DNA of 64,000 nt from JAYWDA01 sp043747555. Lineage in GTDB: Bacteria; Bdellovibrionota; Bdellovibrionia; Bdellovibrionales; Bdellovibrionaceae. The notes under the pieces were generated by a model. It did no database searches, was not told the origin of the DNA, and was given only the letters and a program-made list of their open reading frames with translations. Positions within the stretch are counted from its first letter, which is position 1; the number at the start of each line of letters is the position of its first letter. Shown piece by piece: positions 1 through 9,141 of the stretch. Location of the stretch: assembly GCA_043747555.1 (NCBI GenBank), contig JAYTOY010000052.1, forward strand, positions 54,717 to 118,716. The letters run 5' to 3'. The position numbers were made by a program, and so were the translations under genes.

Positions 1-1455
1 GTTTGGCGAAGTTAAATCAGCCGTGACCGATAGGGGCAATGTAAAATCCTTAGCCGAAGATGTGACAGGCCCATGAGCTAGCAGCACCAAGCGGCCATCC
101 AAAATATTTAAGGGGGCAGGAATTAAAATGTTTTTTGCATCCAAAAATTTTCGAAAGCCTTGGAAACTGTTGATAGAGGCTTTGCAGTCTAGGCTTGGCG
201 AATAAATGTACTCATCCTGTTTTTTTTCAATTTTTAAATCAGCCGCAAGATCCAAAGAAATTAACTTATTATCGATGGCCTCAATCGTCAGGTGGGTTTC
301 TAGTAAAGGTTTTTGGCTTTCAGGTTTTTGAAAAAGAGAGGCTAGCCAAATTTGCCCCTTAAAGTCTGCTTTTAAAATTTCAGGTATCTTACATTGGCAA
401 GAGTCCTCGAGTGGTTTTCGCATATTTTGATCCACAAAAAAGATCGACACGGGGCCTGTAAGTGTAAAATCAGACGGCTTTTCGCTCCACAAGATATTTT
501 CTTCTAAAGGTGTATCTAGATGAAATTGAAGTTGATTAATGCTAACCATGGGGCCTGGAATACCAGTGACATCGGCTTTTAAATTCGTCATTGCTCTTGA
601 GTTGTTGATCAAAAGCGTTGCCTCAGGTTTTATTCTTAAATGAAGATCACCTTTATCAAAACTGACCGGGCCAGCCGTTTTTAGGGTTGTTGTGTGATCT
701 AAATTTTGTAATGAAAGGTCTTGCGTCGTCTTAACGGCAAAGCCCTCAAAATGAAGCTTGCTTGTAAAGAAAGATTTTTCAGACTGCAAACTTTGTAAAT
801 CTAAAGTGCCTGATGTTTGGAGTGTCATCGGAGCTTGCCTAGATGAACTAAAACTAACTTGGTAGATAAAGCTTTCTGGAAGTGATTTCACAGACTGGGG
901 TTGAAGTTGAAATGAAAAAATAAAGGGTGTTTCGTACTTCGATTGAAGTTGAAATTCTTTGATATTAATTTGAATTTTTTCAAAAACTAGATAGCGATGA
1001 ACAAATTCAATTTTTTCAATGGCACTTTGAAAAAATTGAAAAATATTTTTTGGCTTTGTCTCTTCTGGATTGGGATTTGGTAAGATCGTTAAGGGTGACG
1101 TCGATAAAACCTTAAGATCATGAAGAATCAACTTTTTTTCCGACTTGGATATTTGAGTCGAAGCCTTTACATGCAGTTCATCTATCGGAATTCGCCAGGC
1201 TGGATTTTGCCTTGTAATTAAAAGTCCGTGCACTTCCCAATCAAAGAAAAAATTAAAGCCCTTTTCTTTGGCGCCGGTAAAATCCATTTTTTGCCAGGTG
1301 ACTTTAAGGTCGGCTGGCAGCACGCGAGTTTCAACAAGATGCCACGCTTCCTTGGGATGTTTAAAACTCCAGACAAGGATTCCACCTATCAGCAAAACCA
1401 AGATGAGTTCAATAGTAAGGATCGTTAGTAAAATTCTTTTAATAATTTTCAGCAT
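1..1455 (-). CDS. tamB: TamB/AsmA-like translocation and assembly protein, N-terminal part
   Basis: The frame is open from an ATG at 1455 down to the window edge (485 codons), so only the N-terminal part is visible. It begins with a short basic stretch and one hydrophobic anchor (about residues 4-30), followed by a long soluble region rich in alternating beta-strand patterns, as in AsmA/TamB/DUF490 proteins that form a lipid-transfer groove across the periplasm. The start overlaps the stop of the upstream Omp85 gene as TAATG, so the two are translationally coupled, which is the usual tamA-tamB arrangement. In the known system TamA and TamB help outer-membrane protein insertion or phospholipid transport. 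The visible part alone would also fit another AsmA-like protein; the name rests mainly on the coupling. Confidence 0.75.
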   Translation of the reverse strand, partial: MLKIIKRILLTILTIELILVLLIGGILVWSFKHPKEAWHLVETRVLPADLKVTWQKMDFTGAKEKGFNFFFDWEVHGLLITRQNPAWRIPIDELHVKASTQISKSEKKLILHDLKVLSTSPLTILPNPNPEETKPKNIFQFFQSAIEKIEFVHRYLVFEKIQINIKEFQLQSKYETPFIFSFQLQPQSVKSLPESFIYQVSFSSSRQAPMTLQTSGTLDLQSLQSEKSFFTSKLHFEGFAVKTTQDLSLQNLDHTTTLKTAGPVSFDKGDLHLRIKPEATLLINNSRAMTNLKADVTGIPGPMVSINQLQFHLDTPLEENILWSEKPSDFTLTGPVSIFFVDQNMRKPLEDSCQCKIPEILKADFKGQIWLASLFQKPESQKPLLETHLTIEAIDNKLISLDLAADLKIEKKQDEYIYSPSLDCKASINSFQGFRKFLDAKNILIPAPLNILDGRLVLLAHGPVTSSAKDFTLPLSVTADLTSPN

Positions 1456-3188
1456 TAAAACTCCTGGCCGAAACTTAAAAAATAAATCCATTGCTCGGGG
1501 TAGGTCGTGGCAGTGGTGTTAACTTTATCCACTTGCCCATGCGCCGCTGAAAAACGAAGTGTGCCAAACGGCGAAGCCCAGCGAAGACCCGCTCCATACG
1601 AGCTAAAATTGGGCGAATCCAAAGTGTACCGTCGTCCGCCGGTGCGAGCTAAATCCAAAAGCAGAAAGGGCTGCAGGTGATAGGGAAGCTCTTCAATTAA
1701 TCTAAGTTCAAACCCTAAATAAAGCGCCGATAAAAAACCCAGACCTTCGTTGTTAATACTTAACCTTGGAAAGCCTCGCAAATTTTGATCACCACCTAAA
1801 TAAATTCTTTCTTCAACGGGGAGTAAATTCTGCGATTGACCGGCTTCAAGTTCATCGGCATCAACAGTTGTTCCTTCGATGCGCGTTCCCAAGACAAAGA
1901 GCGGTGGCGCAAATCCGCCTAAATTCCAAAGCTGCTTAAAATTTACTTCGTATCGATTGGCATCGATATTTGATCCAATACCCTTTTTTTGTCCGCGATA
2001 AAAGACACTGGCTGTCCAGCCTTCAAATTGGTCGCGGAGGGAAGTTTCATATAAATGCTCCATTAAGACCATAGATCCTTCGATGGTTGTGTAAGTCGCG
2101 TTGTCTGGGCCCACGCCCCGCACAGTATTAACATAATTTATGGTCGGACCCCATTTAGCTGAAAATCGAGTGTTCCATTCATCCCAATATCGTCCTAGAT
2201 CAATGCCCACTTTGGCAGTCTTAGTTTGAAAAGAATTTTCTGTTTGCTGAGCCAATCGAAACCGAGGGCCCAAAAAACTTCGCTGCCACCCAGGAAACCA
2301 ATAAAGTTCAGATCCCAATGTTAAACTGACAAGCCTTGGGGAGGCGTGCAGGGCTGCCGTAAAAGAAGACGCTTTATTGTCTAGCCGAGCATTTTTAAAA
2401 GTGATGTCGGTAAAAGGAAGTTCTTCAGTCGAAGCACCAATTCCAAAACGAATAATCTTGGCTTTACCGACAGCGGCCTTTAACTGCAAATCTGCAAAAT
2501 TGCCTTGGCAGTCAGTGACAAAGAAAACGCTTTGAAAAAGACCGTCGGCCATCATTCGGGACGCCATCAGCTGAGGCTTTCGAATATCGTAGTTGTCGTT
2601 CTTTGAAAAAGGTTGATAGCGGTCCATAATATCGCTACTGAGCCCATCCAAATCGCCGTAATCGACGTCGTTAAAATTTTTCTTTCCATTAAGTTCTACC
2701 ACTTCTAGAACAGTTCCATCCCAAGCATGCGCTTCAACCTTCAGCGCGGGGCACGCATAGCCAAGACTTCGGACCCCGAAATTAGACCAAGAGTCGACCT
2801 CATTTAACTTTTCTGGTGTTAAGGGAAATCCAACAATCTTTCTTTTCTTTTCGGGCCGCAAAACCCGATCGGCACCGTTAACGACCAATGATTTAATTTT
2901 GTCTTGGGGGCCTGACCAGACATGTAAAATTAATCCCTCACGCTCAAAGCGCGGATTTTGGTATCCCAAATTTTGAAGAATAGATTTCAAATGAAACTCA
3001 GATTGGGTGAGCGGAATGTTTTTCCAGGATTCATAGTCCTTATCGCTGCCGCAGATAAGCACCTTTTCATTGGAGTTAAGCTTAATTTTTCCTTCTTTAA
3101 GAACAATATTTGGGCAAATCTTTTTATCCCAGGCGTGCGCATCAAAAAAGAAAAAAAAGGGCATCAAAAGAAAAATATAAAATCGCAT
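1455..3188 (-). CDS. tamA: Omp85-family outer membrane assembly protein, TamA-like
   Basis: A 577-residue protein with a signal peptide (about residues 1-19, strongly hydrophobic, ending DAHA), an N-terminal half with room for POTRA-type domains and a C-terminal 16-strand-type barrel. The Omp85 signature appears as GGDQNLRGF near residues 465-473, where LRGF stands for the conserved VRGF of the barrel lid loop, and the chain ends in an aromatic residue (GQEF) as outer-membrane barrels do. The length matches TamA (about 577 in Escherichia coli) rather than the longer BamA. The tamB-like gene is coupled directly behind it, supporting a TamA role over a generic BamA paralogue. The second-strand regions are not individually assigned. 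Confidence 0.8.
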   Translation of the reverse strand: MRFYIFLLMPFFFFFDAHAWDKKICPNIVLKEGKIKLNSNEKVLICGSDKDYESWKNIPLTQSEFHLKSILQNLGYQNPRFEREGLILHVWSGPQDKIKSLVVNGADRVLRPEKKRKIVGFPLTPEKLNEVDSWSNFGVRSLGYACPALKVEAHAWDGTVLEVVELNGKKNFNDVDYGDLDGLSSDIMDRYQPFSKNDNYDIRKPQLMASRMMADGLFQSVFFVTDCQGNFADLQLKAAVGKAKIIRFGIGASTEELPFTDITFKNARLDNKASSFTAALHASPRLVSLTLGSELYWFPGWQRSFLGPRFRLAQQTENSFQTKTAKVGIDLGRYWDEWNTRFSAKWGPTINYVNTVRGVGPDNATYTTIEGSMVLMEHLYETSLRDQFEGWTASVFYRGQKKGIGSNIDANRYEVNFKQLWNLGGFAPPLFVLGTRIEGTTVDADELEAGQSQNLLPVEERIYLGGDQNLRGFPRLSINNEGLGFLSALYLGFELRLIEELPYHLQPFLLLDLARTGGRRYTLDSPNFSSYGAGLRWASPFGTLRFSAAHGQVDKVNTTATTYPEQWIYFLSFGQEF

Positions 3189-3275
3189 ATCTAATGTGTA
3201 CGCGAGGACGATAGAGGGATCAAGGGGGAGTTTAGTTCAATTCCACTACAAAAATTATTACGAAAACATCAAAAG

Positions 3276-3761
3276 TTAGGGGCGCATATTTGTAAATTGC
3301 AAGGGCACACCGATATCGGCCTTGCGAACAACAGCCATGCACTCTTGCAATGAATCAAGACTTTTCGAGCTGACACGAACAAGATCGTCATTGATCGCTG
3401 CCTGGACTTTAATCTGCGAATCTTTAATAATTTTAACTAATTTTTTAGCCGCTTCTTTTTCAATTCCTTGAATCAATGAGACCGCCTGTTTCCAAAGCAT
3501 CCCACCCATTGGTTCTGGCTTTTCAAACTTCATCGCTTGAATATCAACGCCGCGATGATGAAGCTTTTTAAGTAAAATATCTTTGATAGCGCCCATTTTG
3601 TAATCATCTTCTGCAATGACTGTGATCGCTTTTTTATCCCACTGAATTTCAGCTTTACTGCCGCGAAAATCAAAACGGCCCACCAGTTCTTTACGAGCCT
3701 GGTTAACGGCATTGTCGACTTCCTGCATATTTAATTCTGAAACGATATCAAAAGATGGCAT
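3276..3761 (-). CDS. yajQ: YajQ family nucleotide-binding protein
   Basis: The protein begins MPSFDIVSE, the hallmark N-terminus of the YajQ family, and has the family's duplicated ferredoxin-like fold and length (161 residues). Family members bind nucleotides, and some bind cyclic-di-GMP and act as transcription co-regulators; that activity is known for the family, not shown here. I chose the ATG at 3761: an AGGA sits 8 nt upstream, and the TTG at 3767 would add only two residues. The gene lies 18 nt downstream of the rhomboid gene and is probably the last gene of the same minus-strand run. Confidence 0.9.
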   Translation of the reverse strand: MPSFDIVSELNMQEVDNAVNQARKELVGRFDFRGSKAEIQWDKKAITVIAEDDYKMGAIKDILLKKLHHRGVDIQAMKFEKPEPMGGMLWKQAVSLIQGIEKEAAKKLVKIIKDSQIKVQAAINDDLVRVSSKSLDSLQECMAVVRKADIGVPLQFTNMRP

Positions 3762-3779
3762 ATGCAAAATCCTATCAAA

Positions 3780-4466
3780 TCAAGGAAGGTCTGGCAAAGG
3801 TTCTTCAGGTTCATCTATAAAAACCTCTTTGACCTCTGCCGCTAAGAACATTTTTCGCTGAGTCAAATAAAAGATCAATCCAGAGAAAACGCCGGTGAAA
3901 AACCCGAGCGAATGACTGAGGTAACTGATGCTGGGATCAAAGGCTTCAGCCGGAATAAATAGCAGAAGACCCACGCCGATAGCTCTTAAAGCGCGCTGAA
4001 AAAGAGTTCGTTTGCGTTCAAGCAGGAAATATAAAATCAGCCATGCTCCACCCATCCAATAAACAATTCCAGAGGCCCCCAGTAGCTGCACTTCGAGCGG
4101 CATTTGTGCCAGGACAATGAGATTGACCAATCCGCCCATAAACAAGGCTAAGACTGGAAAAATAAGAATGCCAAAGTGCCCTCCTAAAAAAGTTCCTAAA
4201 ATAAAAAATAAAAATGAATTTGAAAATAGATGCTTTTCATCAGCGTGAATAAATAAACATGTCCAGGCTCGCCAAACCTCGTGATGTTCAAAAACAGCTT
4301 GATTTGATGCGGTCATCCAGCGTTGCGCATGAAGTAAATCTCGCCAATAAATTAAGCTGATCAAAGCTAATAAAAATGTAAAGAGGGCGCTGATAAAAGC
4401 GCTTAAAGGTGCGGGCTTTTTAGAAAGCCAAGTTTCCTTGATAATATATTGATCCATACCTGCCAA
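3780..4466 (-). CDS. rhomboid family intramembrane serine protease
   Basis: A 228-residue polytopic membrane protein with the rhomboid catalytic features. There is HLFSN with Asn83 in an early helix, GASG with the nucleophile Ser132, and His185 in HSLGFF of the last helix, so it looks catalytically competent. The fold has six hydrophobic segments and an acidic, proline-rich C-terminal tail facing the cytosol. Rhomboids cleave transmembrane substrates; the substrate here is unknown. The gene follows the glutamate-synthase-like gene by 11 nt. The open frame starts at a TTG (4466) preceded closely by GGGGAA; an ATG three codons later (4457) is an equally possible start. Confidence 0.88.
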   Translation of the reverse strand: MAGMDQYIIKETWLSKKPAPLSAFISALFTFLLALISLIYWRDLLHAQRWMTASNQAVFEHHEVWRAWTCLFIHADEKHLFSNSFLFFILGTFLGGHFGILIFPVLALFMGGLVNLIVLAQMPLEVQLLGASGIVYWMGGAWLILYFLLERKRTLFQRALRAIGVGLLLFIPAEAFDPSISYLSHSLGFFTGVFSGLIFYLTQRKMFLAAEVKEVFIDEPEEPLPDLP

Positions 4467-4477
4467 AAGTTCCCCGC

Positions 4478-6082
4478 CTAAGCCGCTTGTTGAAAACTAA
4501 GAGGAGTCTGAAATGAGGCCGAGGAGGCGCGATTAAAATCTTGTTGATAGCTTAATGGAATATCACCTTTCAGAAAAGCCGCCGTTTCAACCTGCGGAAA
4601 AAGCTCCGAATAGGTTTTCACCTGTGTTCCAGAAACACGCCTGTGCACATGATGACCCTGGATTTCTTTCAAGGTCTTTAAGCCAGCAGCGCCAACGAGT
4701 TCCGAAAAAGCAATGATGGTGTGTTTGTGGTAATTATAAACTCGGACTTTTTTATCCGAGGGAACAAGCCCGCCAACTAATTTTGGATCTGAAGTGGCAA
4801 CGCCCGTTGGACAATGGTTCGTGTTGCACTGTCTAGCTTGAATGCAGCCTAAAGCCAGCATCATTCCACGAGCGGTATTGCAAAGGTCCGCACCCAGGGC
4901 CAGTCTTGAAAAAATCTGAAAGCCCGTAAAAACTTTGCCCGAGGCAATCAGTCGGATATCTTTTCTTAAATCAAAGCCGCGCAAAATATTATTAACAGCG
5001 GTCAGTCCTTCTTCTAAGGGAGCACCGACATGATTTGAAAACTCTAAGGGGGCTGCTCCTGTGCCGCCTTCGCCGCCATCAACCGTTATAAAATCAGGCC
5101 TGAGGCCGGTCTCGATCATGGCTTTGCAAATCGCCATAAATTCTGCCGGCTGACCAATACATAATTTAAATCCCACGGGCTTTCCGCCTGAAAGGTCACG
5201 AAGTTGTTGAATGAAATTTAACAAACCCATAGGAGTTGAAAAGGCTTTATGAGCTGGTGGGGAAATCACATCCTTACCAGCTTCCACTTTTCGAATGTCC
5301 ATAATCTCGGGCGTAATTTTTGCTGCCGGTAAGATTCCACCATGTGAAGGCTTAGCTCCTTGCGAGAGTTTAATTTCAATCATTTTAATGTTTTCCTTTT
5401 GTGCCATTTCTTGAAAGTCTTTGGCAGAAAAATTTCCATCAGCCGTTCTGCAACCAAAATAGCCTGTACCGATTTGCCAAATTAAATCACCACCTGATTG
5501 TAAGTGATAGGGGCTGACACCGCCCTCGCCCGTATTGTGATAAAAACCACCCAGTTTTGCGCCGCCATTTAAAGCTTGCACGGCATTTTTACTTAAAGCG
5601 CCGTAGCTCATGGCAGAAATATTTAAGACGCTAGCTGAATAGGGCTTTTTGCAAAGCGCACCGCCAATTGAAATCCGCAGGTCCTCTATTTTCAAATGTT
5701 GAGGGGCTAAAGAGTGGGCGATCCATTCATAACCTTCAGCATAAACATTTCTTTGAGTCCCAAAGGGCAGAGTATCGGTTTGTTGCTTCGCCCGTTGATA
5801 AACCACTGAGCGAGTTTCGCGGGGCACGGGGGCGCCATCTGTTTCGGACTCGATAAAATATTGCTGAATCTCTGGACGAATAAGTTCAAATAAATATCTG
5901 AAGTGGCCCAGCAGCGGAAAGTTCCTAAGAATGGCTTTTTTAGTTTGAAAAGCATCATGCAAGCCTAAGACAACAAGCGGTAAGACAAAAAGAAAAAGAA
6001 CGCTGAAGGGTGTCCAAAGAAAAGTTAAAGCGGACGCAGCGGCTAAGGCTAAAAATGATGAAATAAAAAATAAATTTCGCAC
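4478..6082 (-). CDS. FMN-binding glutamate synthase family protein with N-terminal membrane segments
   Basis: The bulk of the protein is the alpha/beta-barrel of the glutamate synthase large subunit central/FMN domain. It contains GEGGVSPYH, QIGTGYFGCR, LSQGAKPSHGG, DGGEGGTGAAPLEF and a cysteine-rich CIQARQCNTNHCPTG motif like the [3Fe-4S] ligand region of GltB. The glutaminase domain and the GXGXG beta-helix domain are missing, so this is the stand-alone family of about 500 residues found in many bacteria whose reaction is not settled. Two hydrophobic segments at the N-terminus suggest membrane attachment. I prefer a GTG start at 6082, with GGGGGA 4 nt upstream, giving 534 residues; the frame extends to an ATG at 6163 but that leader has no visible ribosome binding site and unlikely composition. 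Confidence 0.82.
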   Translation of the reverse strand: MRNLFFISSFLALAAASALTFLWTPFSVLFLFVLPLVVLGLHDAFQTKKAILRNFPLLGHFRYLFELIRPEIQQYFIESETDGAPVPRETRSVVYQRAKQQTDTLPFGTQRNVYAEGYEWIAHSLAPQHLKIEDLRISIGGALCKKPYSASVLNISAMSYGALSKNAVQALNGGAKLGGFYHNTGEGGVSPYHLQSGGDLIWQIGTGYFGCRTADGNFSAKDFQEMAQKENIKMIEIKLSQGAKPSHGGILPAAKITPEIMDIRKVEAGKDVISPPAHKAFSTPMGLLNFIQQLRDLSGGKPVGFKLCIGQPAEFMAICKAMIETGLRPDFITVDGGEGGTGAAPLEFSNHVGAPLEEGLTAVNNILRGFDLRKDIRLIASGKVFTGFQIFSRLALGADLCNTARGMMLALGCIQARQCNTNHCPTGVATSDPKLVGGLVPSDKKVRVYNYHKHTIIAFSELVGAAGLKTLKEIQGHHVHRRVSGTQVKTYSELFPQVETAAFLKGDIPLSYQQDFNRASSASFQTPLSFQQAA

Positions 6083-6201
6083 AAAATCCCCCGAATTTTT
6101 TTTCAGTAAAACACAGGAATAATTCGGCTTTTTCCAGAGGCAAGATAAGCCATCGGGCCGCAAGCAGCGAGCAAAATAGCCTAAGGTCTGGGGAGCAAAT
6201 T

Positions 6202-6393
6202 TTAGCCAGAAGCTTTGTCAGCGTGAAAGCCTTTCAGCTTCCCTTGAGTGCTTTCAAAAGTGACTTGAATGGGCTGACAACAGACTTCACAGTCTTCTAT
6301 ATAAGACTGTGCTTCATCGACAGAAATATCTAAAAGCATCGATATCTTTTCTAAACAGTAGGGACATTTAAAAAACTTTTCAATTTCTTCCAT
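6202..6393 (-). CDS. CPXCG-motif cysteine-rich small protein
   Basis: A 63-residue protein with two knuckle-like cysteine pairs, CPYC near residue 9 and CEVCC near residue 35, followed by QPIQVTF. This pattern matches the CPXCG cysteine-rich family (Cys_rich_CPXG), small proteins expected to bind zinc and of unknown function. It starts only 5 nt after the argH stop, so it is co-transcribed with the arginine genes. I infer no role in arginine synthesis; in other genomes the family sits next to varied genes. Confidence 0.8.
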   Translation of the reverse strand: MEEIEKFFKCPYCLEKISMLLDISVDEAQSYIEDCEVCCQPIQVTFESTQGKLKGFHADKASG

Positions 6394-6398
6394 AGACG

Positions 6399-7766
6399 TT
6401 AAATGACCAAAAGGGCTTTTTGAATTTGTGCTTCAACAGCTAAGGGGCTGGTGCCACCTTCAGAGTTTCGCGCTTTCATAACGGACAAATGATTTAATTT
6501 TCCTAAAGTTTTTTGATCGAAAAGCTGATGGGAACTTTTAAGTTCTTCCAAGGTCATATCCTCTAAGCCCTTTTTCATCGAAATGCATTTTTGCACAACA
6601 TGGCCAACAACTTCGTGCGCTTCGCGAAAGCTCATGCCTTTTTCAACTAAATCGTCAGCAAGGTCAGTGGCGTTTGAAAAATCAGCTTTTAAAGATGCGC
6701 TCATCGAGGCGGGTTTCCAATTTGCCTTTTGTAAAGTCAGCAGCATCAATCGAACGCAAGAAGTAACAGTCTCAAGCCCTTCAAAAAGATGAACTTTATC
6801 TTCCTGCATATCGCGGTTGTAACTTAAAGGCAGGGATTTCATCATGGTGAGCGCACCCATCAGGGCGCCGTAAACACGACCCACACGGCCGCGAATTAAT
6901 TCAGCGACATCAGGATTTTTTTTCTGTGGCATAATAGATGATCCCGTTGTCACTTCATCACCCAGTTCAACGAAATTAAATTCTGGCGTACTCCATAAAA
7001 TAAGTTCTTCGCAGAACCTTGATAAGTGCATCATAATAATTGAAGCGTCGGACAAGAATTCAATCACAAAATCCCGGTCAGAAACGGCGTCCAAGCTATT
7101 TTCAGTCACCTTAAAAAAGTTGAGTTCTTTACGAACGGCTTGGCGATCAATAGGAAAACCGGTTCCAGCCAGAGCCGCGGATCCCAAAGGCATTGATAAT
7201 ATTCGGGGACCACTTTCCGTCAGACGTTCTTTATCACGCTGAAACATCCAAAAATAGGCCAGCAAATGATGTGCAAGACTTACGGGCTGCGCATGTTGCA
7301 TATGAGTCATGCCCGGAAGAATCGTTTCCTTGTGATTTTTCGCCTGATTCAAAAGTTCTTTCTGTAAGGCAAGAAGGTCGCCTGTCAGAGCATCGACATG
7401 TTCTTTTAAAAAGAGGCGGGTGTCGGTCGCCACTTGATCATTGCGACTGCGAGCCGTATGAACTTTTTTAGCAGCTTCACCAATCTTTTCAAAAAGACGT
7501 TTTTCAATTTCGCCGTGGATGTCCTCGGCTTCAGGATTAAAAGACCAACGACCAGTAGAAATCTCTTCACCGATTTCATGAAGCCCTTGAATGATTTTAA
7601 CAGCATCAGGACCGGGAATAATTTTCTGAGTCGCAAGCATCTTAGCATGGGCAGCGGAAGTTTTTAAATCCACCGCCCACATTTTTGCATCAATATTTAT
7701 AGAGGACGAAAATTTTTCGACTTCTTTTGAGGTCTGTTTAGAAAACCGTCCGCCCCATAACTTCAT
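6399..7766 (-). CDS. argH: argininosuccinate lyase
   Basis: Catalyses the last step of arginine synthesis, splitting argininosuccinate to arginine and fumarate. The 455-residue length is typical. The fumarase/aspartase superfamily signature GSSIMPQKKNPD is at residues 275-286, with its catalytic serine loop intact. THMQHAQPVS near residues 154-163 holds the conserved histidine region, and the N-terminus MKLWGGRF is characteristic. The start ATG overlaps the argG stop as TAATG, so the two are translationally coupled. It is read away from the argCJBFR operon. Confidence 0.97.
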   Translation of the reverse strand: MKLWGGRFSKQTSKEVEKFSSSINIDAKMWAVDLKTSAAHAKMLATQKIIPGPDAVKIIQGLHEIGEEISTGRWSFNPEAEDIHGEIEKRLFEKIGEAAKKVHTARSRNDQVATDTRLFLKEHVDALTGDLLALQKELLNQAKNHKETILPGMTHMQHAQPVSLAHHLLAYFWMFQRDKERLTESGPRILSMPLGSAALAGTGFPIDRQAVRKELNFFKVTENSLDAVSDRDFVIEFLSDASIIMMHLSRFCEELILWSTPEFNFVELGDEVTTGSSIMPQKKNPDVAELIRGRVGRVYGALMGALTMMKSLPLSYNRDMQEDKVHLFEGLETVTSCVRLMLLTLQKANWKPASMSASLKADFSNATDLADDLVEKGMSFREAHEVVGHVVQKCISMKKGLEDMTLEELKSSHQLFDQKTLGKLNHLSVMKARNSEGGTSPLAVEAQIQKALLVI

Positions 7767-8980
7767 TATTGTTCCTTTTGATATTTTTCTAAGAGCGAGT
7801 GAAACATACGCCCTTGAAGACCAAAGTTTTTAACAGCTCCAGTGCTTTCGCGCTGATCAAAAGTGGTTGTATCAAAGGAAGCTAAATCTTCAGAGTATAA
7901 AGCCCATTTTGAACTTCGTCCCAAGACTGTGACTTGGCCTTTGAAAAGCTTCAAAGTCACTTCGCCTGTCACGCGTTTTTGCGTCGACTGAATAAAGCAT
8001 TCCAAATCTTGCTTCAAGGGATCCAGCCATAACCCTTCGTAAGCAAGGCGGCTCCATTCCTGATCCACCATAGCTTTAAAGCGAATCTCATCGCGGGTCA
8101 GAACCAAATTCTCTAAAGCCTTATGAGCCTTTAAAAACACAGTCGATCCAGGGCACTCGTAATTTTCACGGACTTTAAGGCCCATCATGCGATCTTCCAT
8201 AATATCGATACGTCCAACGCCATGATTTCCAGCCATCGTGTTCATTTTTAAAACTAATTGAGCAGGCGTTGCTTTTTCGCCGTTGATTGTGACGGGCACA
8301 CCATTTTTGAAAGCGATTTTTACGGTTGTAGCTTTGGCGTCTGAATTTTCAATGGATTTTGTCCACTGGAAAATCTCTTCAGGTGGAGCAAAATCAGGCT
8401 CTTCTAGTCTGCCACCTTCAATAGATCTGCCCCAAAGATTCTCATCGATGGACCAGATTTTATTTAAAGACTGCTGAATCGGAATATTTTTTTCTTTGGC
8501 GTATTCAATCTCCCAAGTTCTAGTCATGTTTCGCTCGCGAACAGGGGCGTGAATCACAGCTTCGGGCATCATGCTACGAATTCCATACTCGATACGGTAC
8601 TGATCGTTGCCTTTACCTGTGCAACCGTGGGCAAAACAAGTGATGCCAAGTTTTTTAGCGTACTCAACCGCAACAGCTGCAATTAAGGGACGTGCGATCG
8701 ACGTCGACATTGGGTAACCTTGGTAGTCGCCGTTAGCTTGAACGGCAGGCCAGCAATATTTTTCAGTAAATTCTTCTTTAGCATCAGCTGTGTAATGCTC
8801 AGTTTTTAAAATTTTTGCTTTTTCAGCCGCTTGTTGAATGTCGGCAGGGTCTTGACCCACATCGACAGTGACTGTGACGACATCTTTGTAACCATATTCT
8901 TCGCGCATCAGGGGAATACACACGGAAGTATCTAGACCGCCGCTATAGACAAGAAGAACTTTTTTTTGAGTGTCTTTCAT
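7766..8980 (-). CDS. argG: argininosuccinate synthase
   Basis: Joins citrulline and aspartate with ATP in the penultimate step of arginine synthesis. The protein is 404 residues, the usual size. The N-type ATP pyrophosphatase P-loop YSGGLDTSV is at about residues 12-20, and the GCTGKGNDQ segment and RNMTRTWEIEYA region are present. It is the first gene of the minus-strand arginine arm, and its leader carries an AAAGG about 9 nt before the ATG. It shares a 150-bp control region with the divergent argC, where ARG-box-like repeats lie, so ArgR repression is likely. Confidence 0.97.
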   Translation of the reverse strand: MKDTQKKVLLVYSGGLDTSVCIPLMREEYGYKDVVTVTVDVGQDPADIQQAAEKAKILKTEHYTADAKEEFTEKYCWPAVQANGDYQGYPMSTSIARPLIAAVAVEYAKKLGITCFAHGCTGKGNDQYRIEYGIRSMMPEAVIHAPVRERNMTRTWEIEYAKEKNIPIQQSLNKIWSIDENLWGRSIEGGRLEEPDFAPPEEIFQWTKSIENSDAKATTVKIAFKNGVPVTINGEKATPAQLVLKMNTMAGNHGVGRIDIMEDRMMGLKVRENYECPGSTVFLKAHKALENLVLTRDEIRFKAMVDQEWSRLAYEGLWLDPLKQDLECFIQSTQKRVTGEVTLKLFKGQVTVLGRSSKWALYSEDLASFDTTTFDQRESTGAVKNFGLQGRMFHSLLEKYQKEQ

Positions 8981-9017
8981 TGCAGAAAACCTTTCGTTCA
9001 GAGACCATTTTCAGGCC

Positions 9018-9032
9018 GGCTTGAACCAAGCC
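9018..9032. promoter_or_regulatory. small hairpin in the argG leader
   Basis: GGCTTG and CAAGCC form a perfect 6-bp stem with a 3-nt loop, about 40-50 nt upstream of the argG ATG. It is not followed by a T-run, so it does not look like a terminator. It may structure the argG leader RNA or be chance. Confidence 0.25.
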
Positions 9033-9043
9033 ACCTTTTTCGA

Positions 9044-9067
9044 TGCATATTGTTGGATATTTATGCA
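9044..9067. promoter_or_regulatory. candidate ArgR operator (ARG box) between argG and argC
   Basis: The 14-nt TGGATATTTATGCA (9054-9067) fits the ARG-box core TGNAT-WWWW-ATNCA and differs from the classical TGAAT/ATTCA halves at one base in each. It is also the right part of a larger inverted repeat, TGCATA (9044-9049) and TATGCA (9062-9067), spaced by 12 nt. It lies between the divergent argG and argC genes, and an ArgR gene closes the argC operon. Assignment is by pattern and context. Confidence 0.55.
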
Positions 9068-9095
9068 CAAGAACTCAAAATAATGCAATTTAAAA

Positions 9096-9124
9096 TTGAC
9101 ATAAGCTTTAATAGGCCTAATTAT
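9096..9124 (+). promoter_or_regulatory. candidate sigma-70-type promoter of argCJBFR
   Basis: A perfect -35 hexamer TTGACA (9096-9101) is followed after 17 nt by AATTAT (9119-9124), which matches the -10 consensus at four of six positions. Transcription would start about 7 nt downstream, at or next to the argC ATG (9131). The -10 overlaps the operator-like palindrome at 9121-9141, which would let ArgR block RNA polymerase. Confidence 0.45.
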
Positions 9125-9141
9125 GCATGAATGATGCATAA
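9121..9141. promoter_or_regulatory. candidate ArgR operator overlapping the argC start codon
   Basis: A perfect inverted repeat: TTATGCAT (9121-9128), a 5-nt spacer GAATG, and ATGCATAA (9134-9141). The TGCAT/ATGCA halves resemble ARG-box halves, though the spacer is 5 nt rather than the usual 4. It covers the likely -10 box and the ATG of argC. Binding by the ArgR encoded in the same operon would give feedback control. Confidence 0.5.

Noticed and set aside
3189..3275. regulatory structure between tamA and yajQ
   Set aside because: Only A+T-rich sequence and no convincing promoter or hairpin were found.
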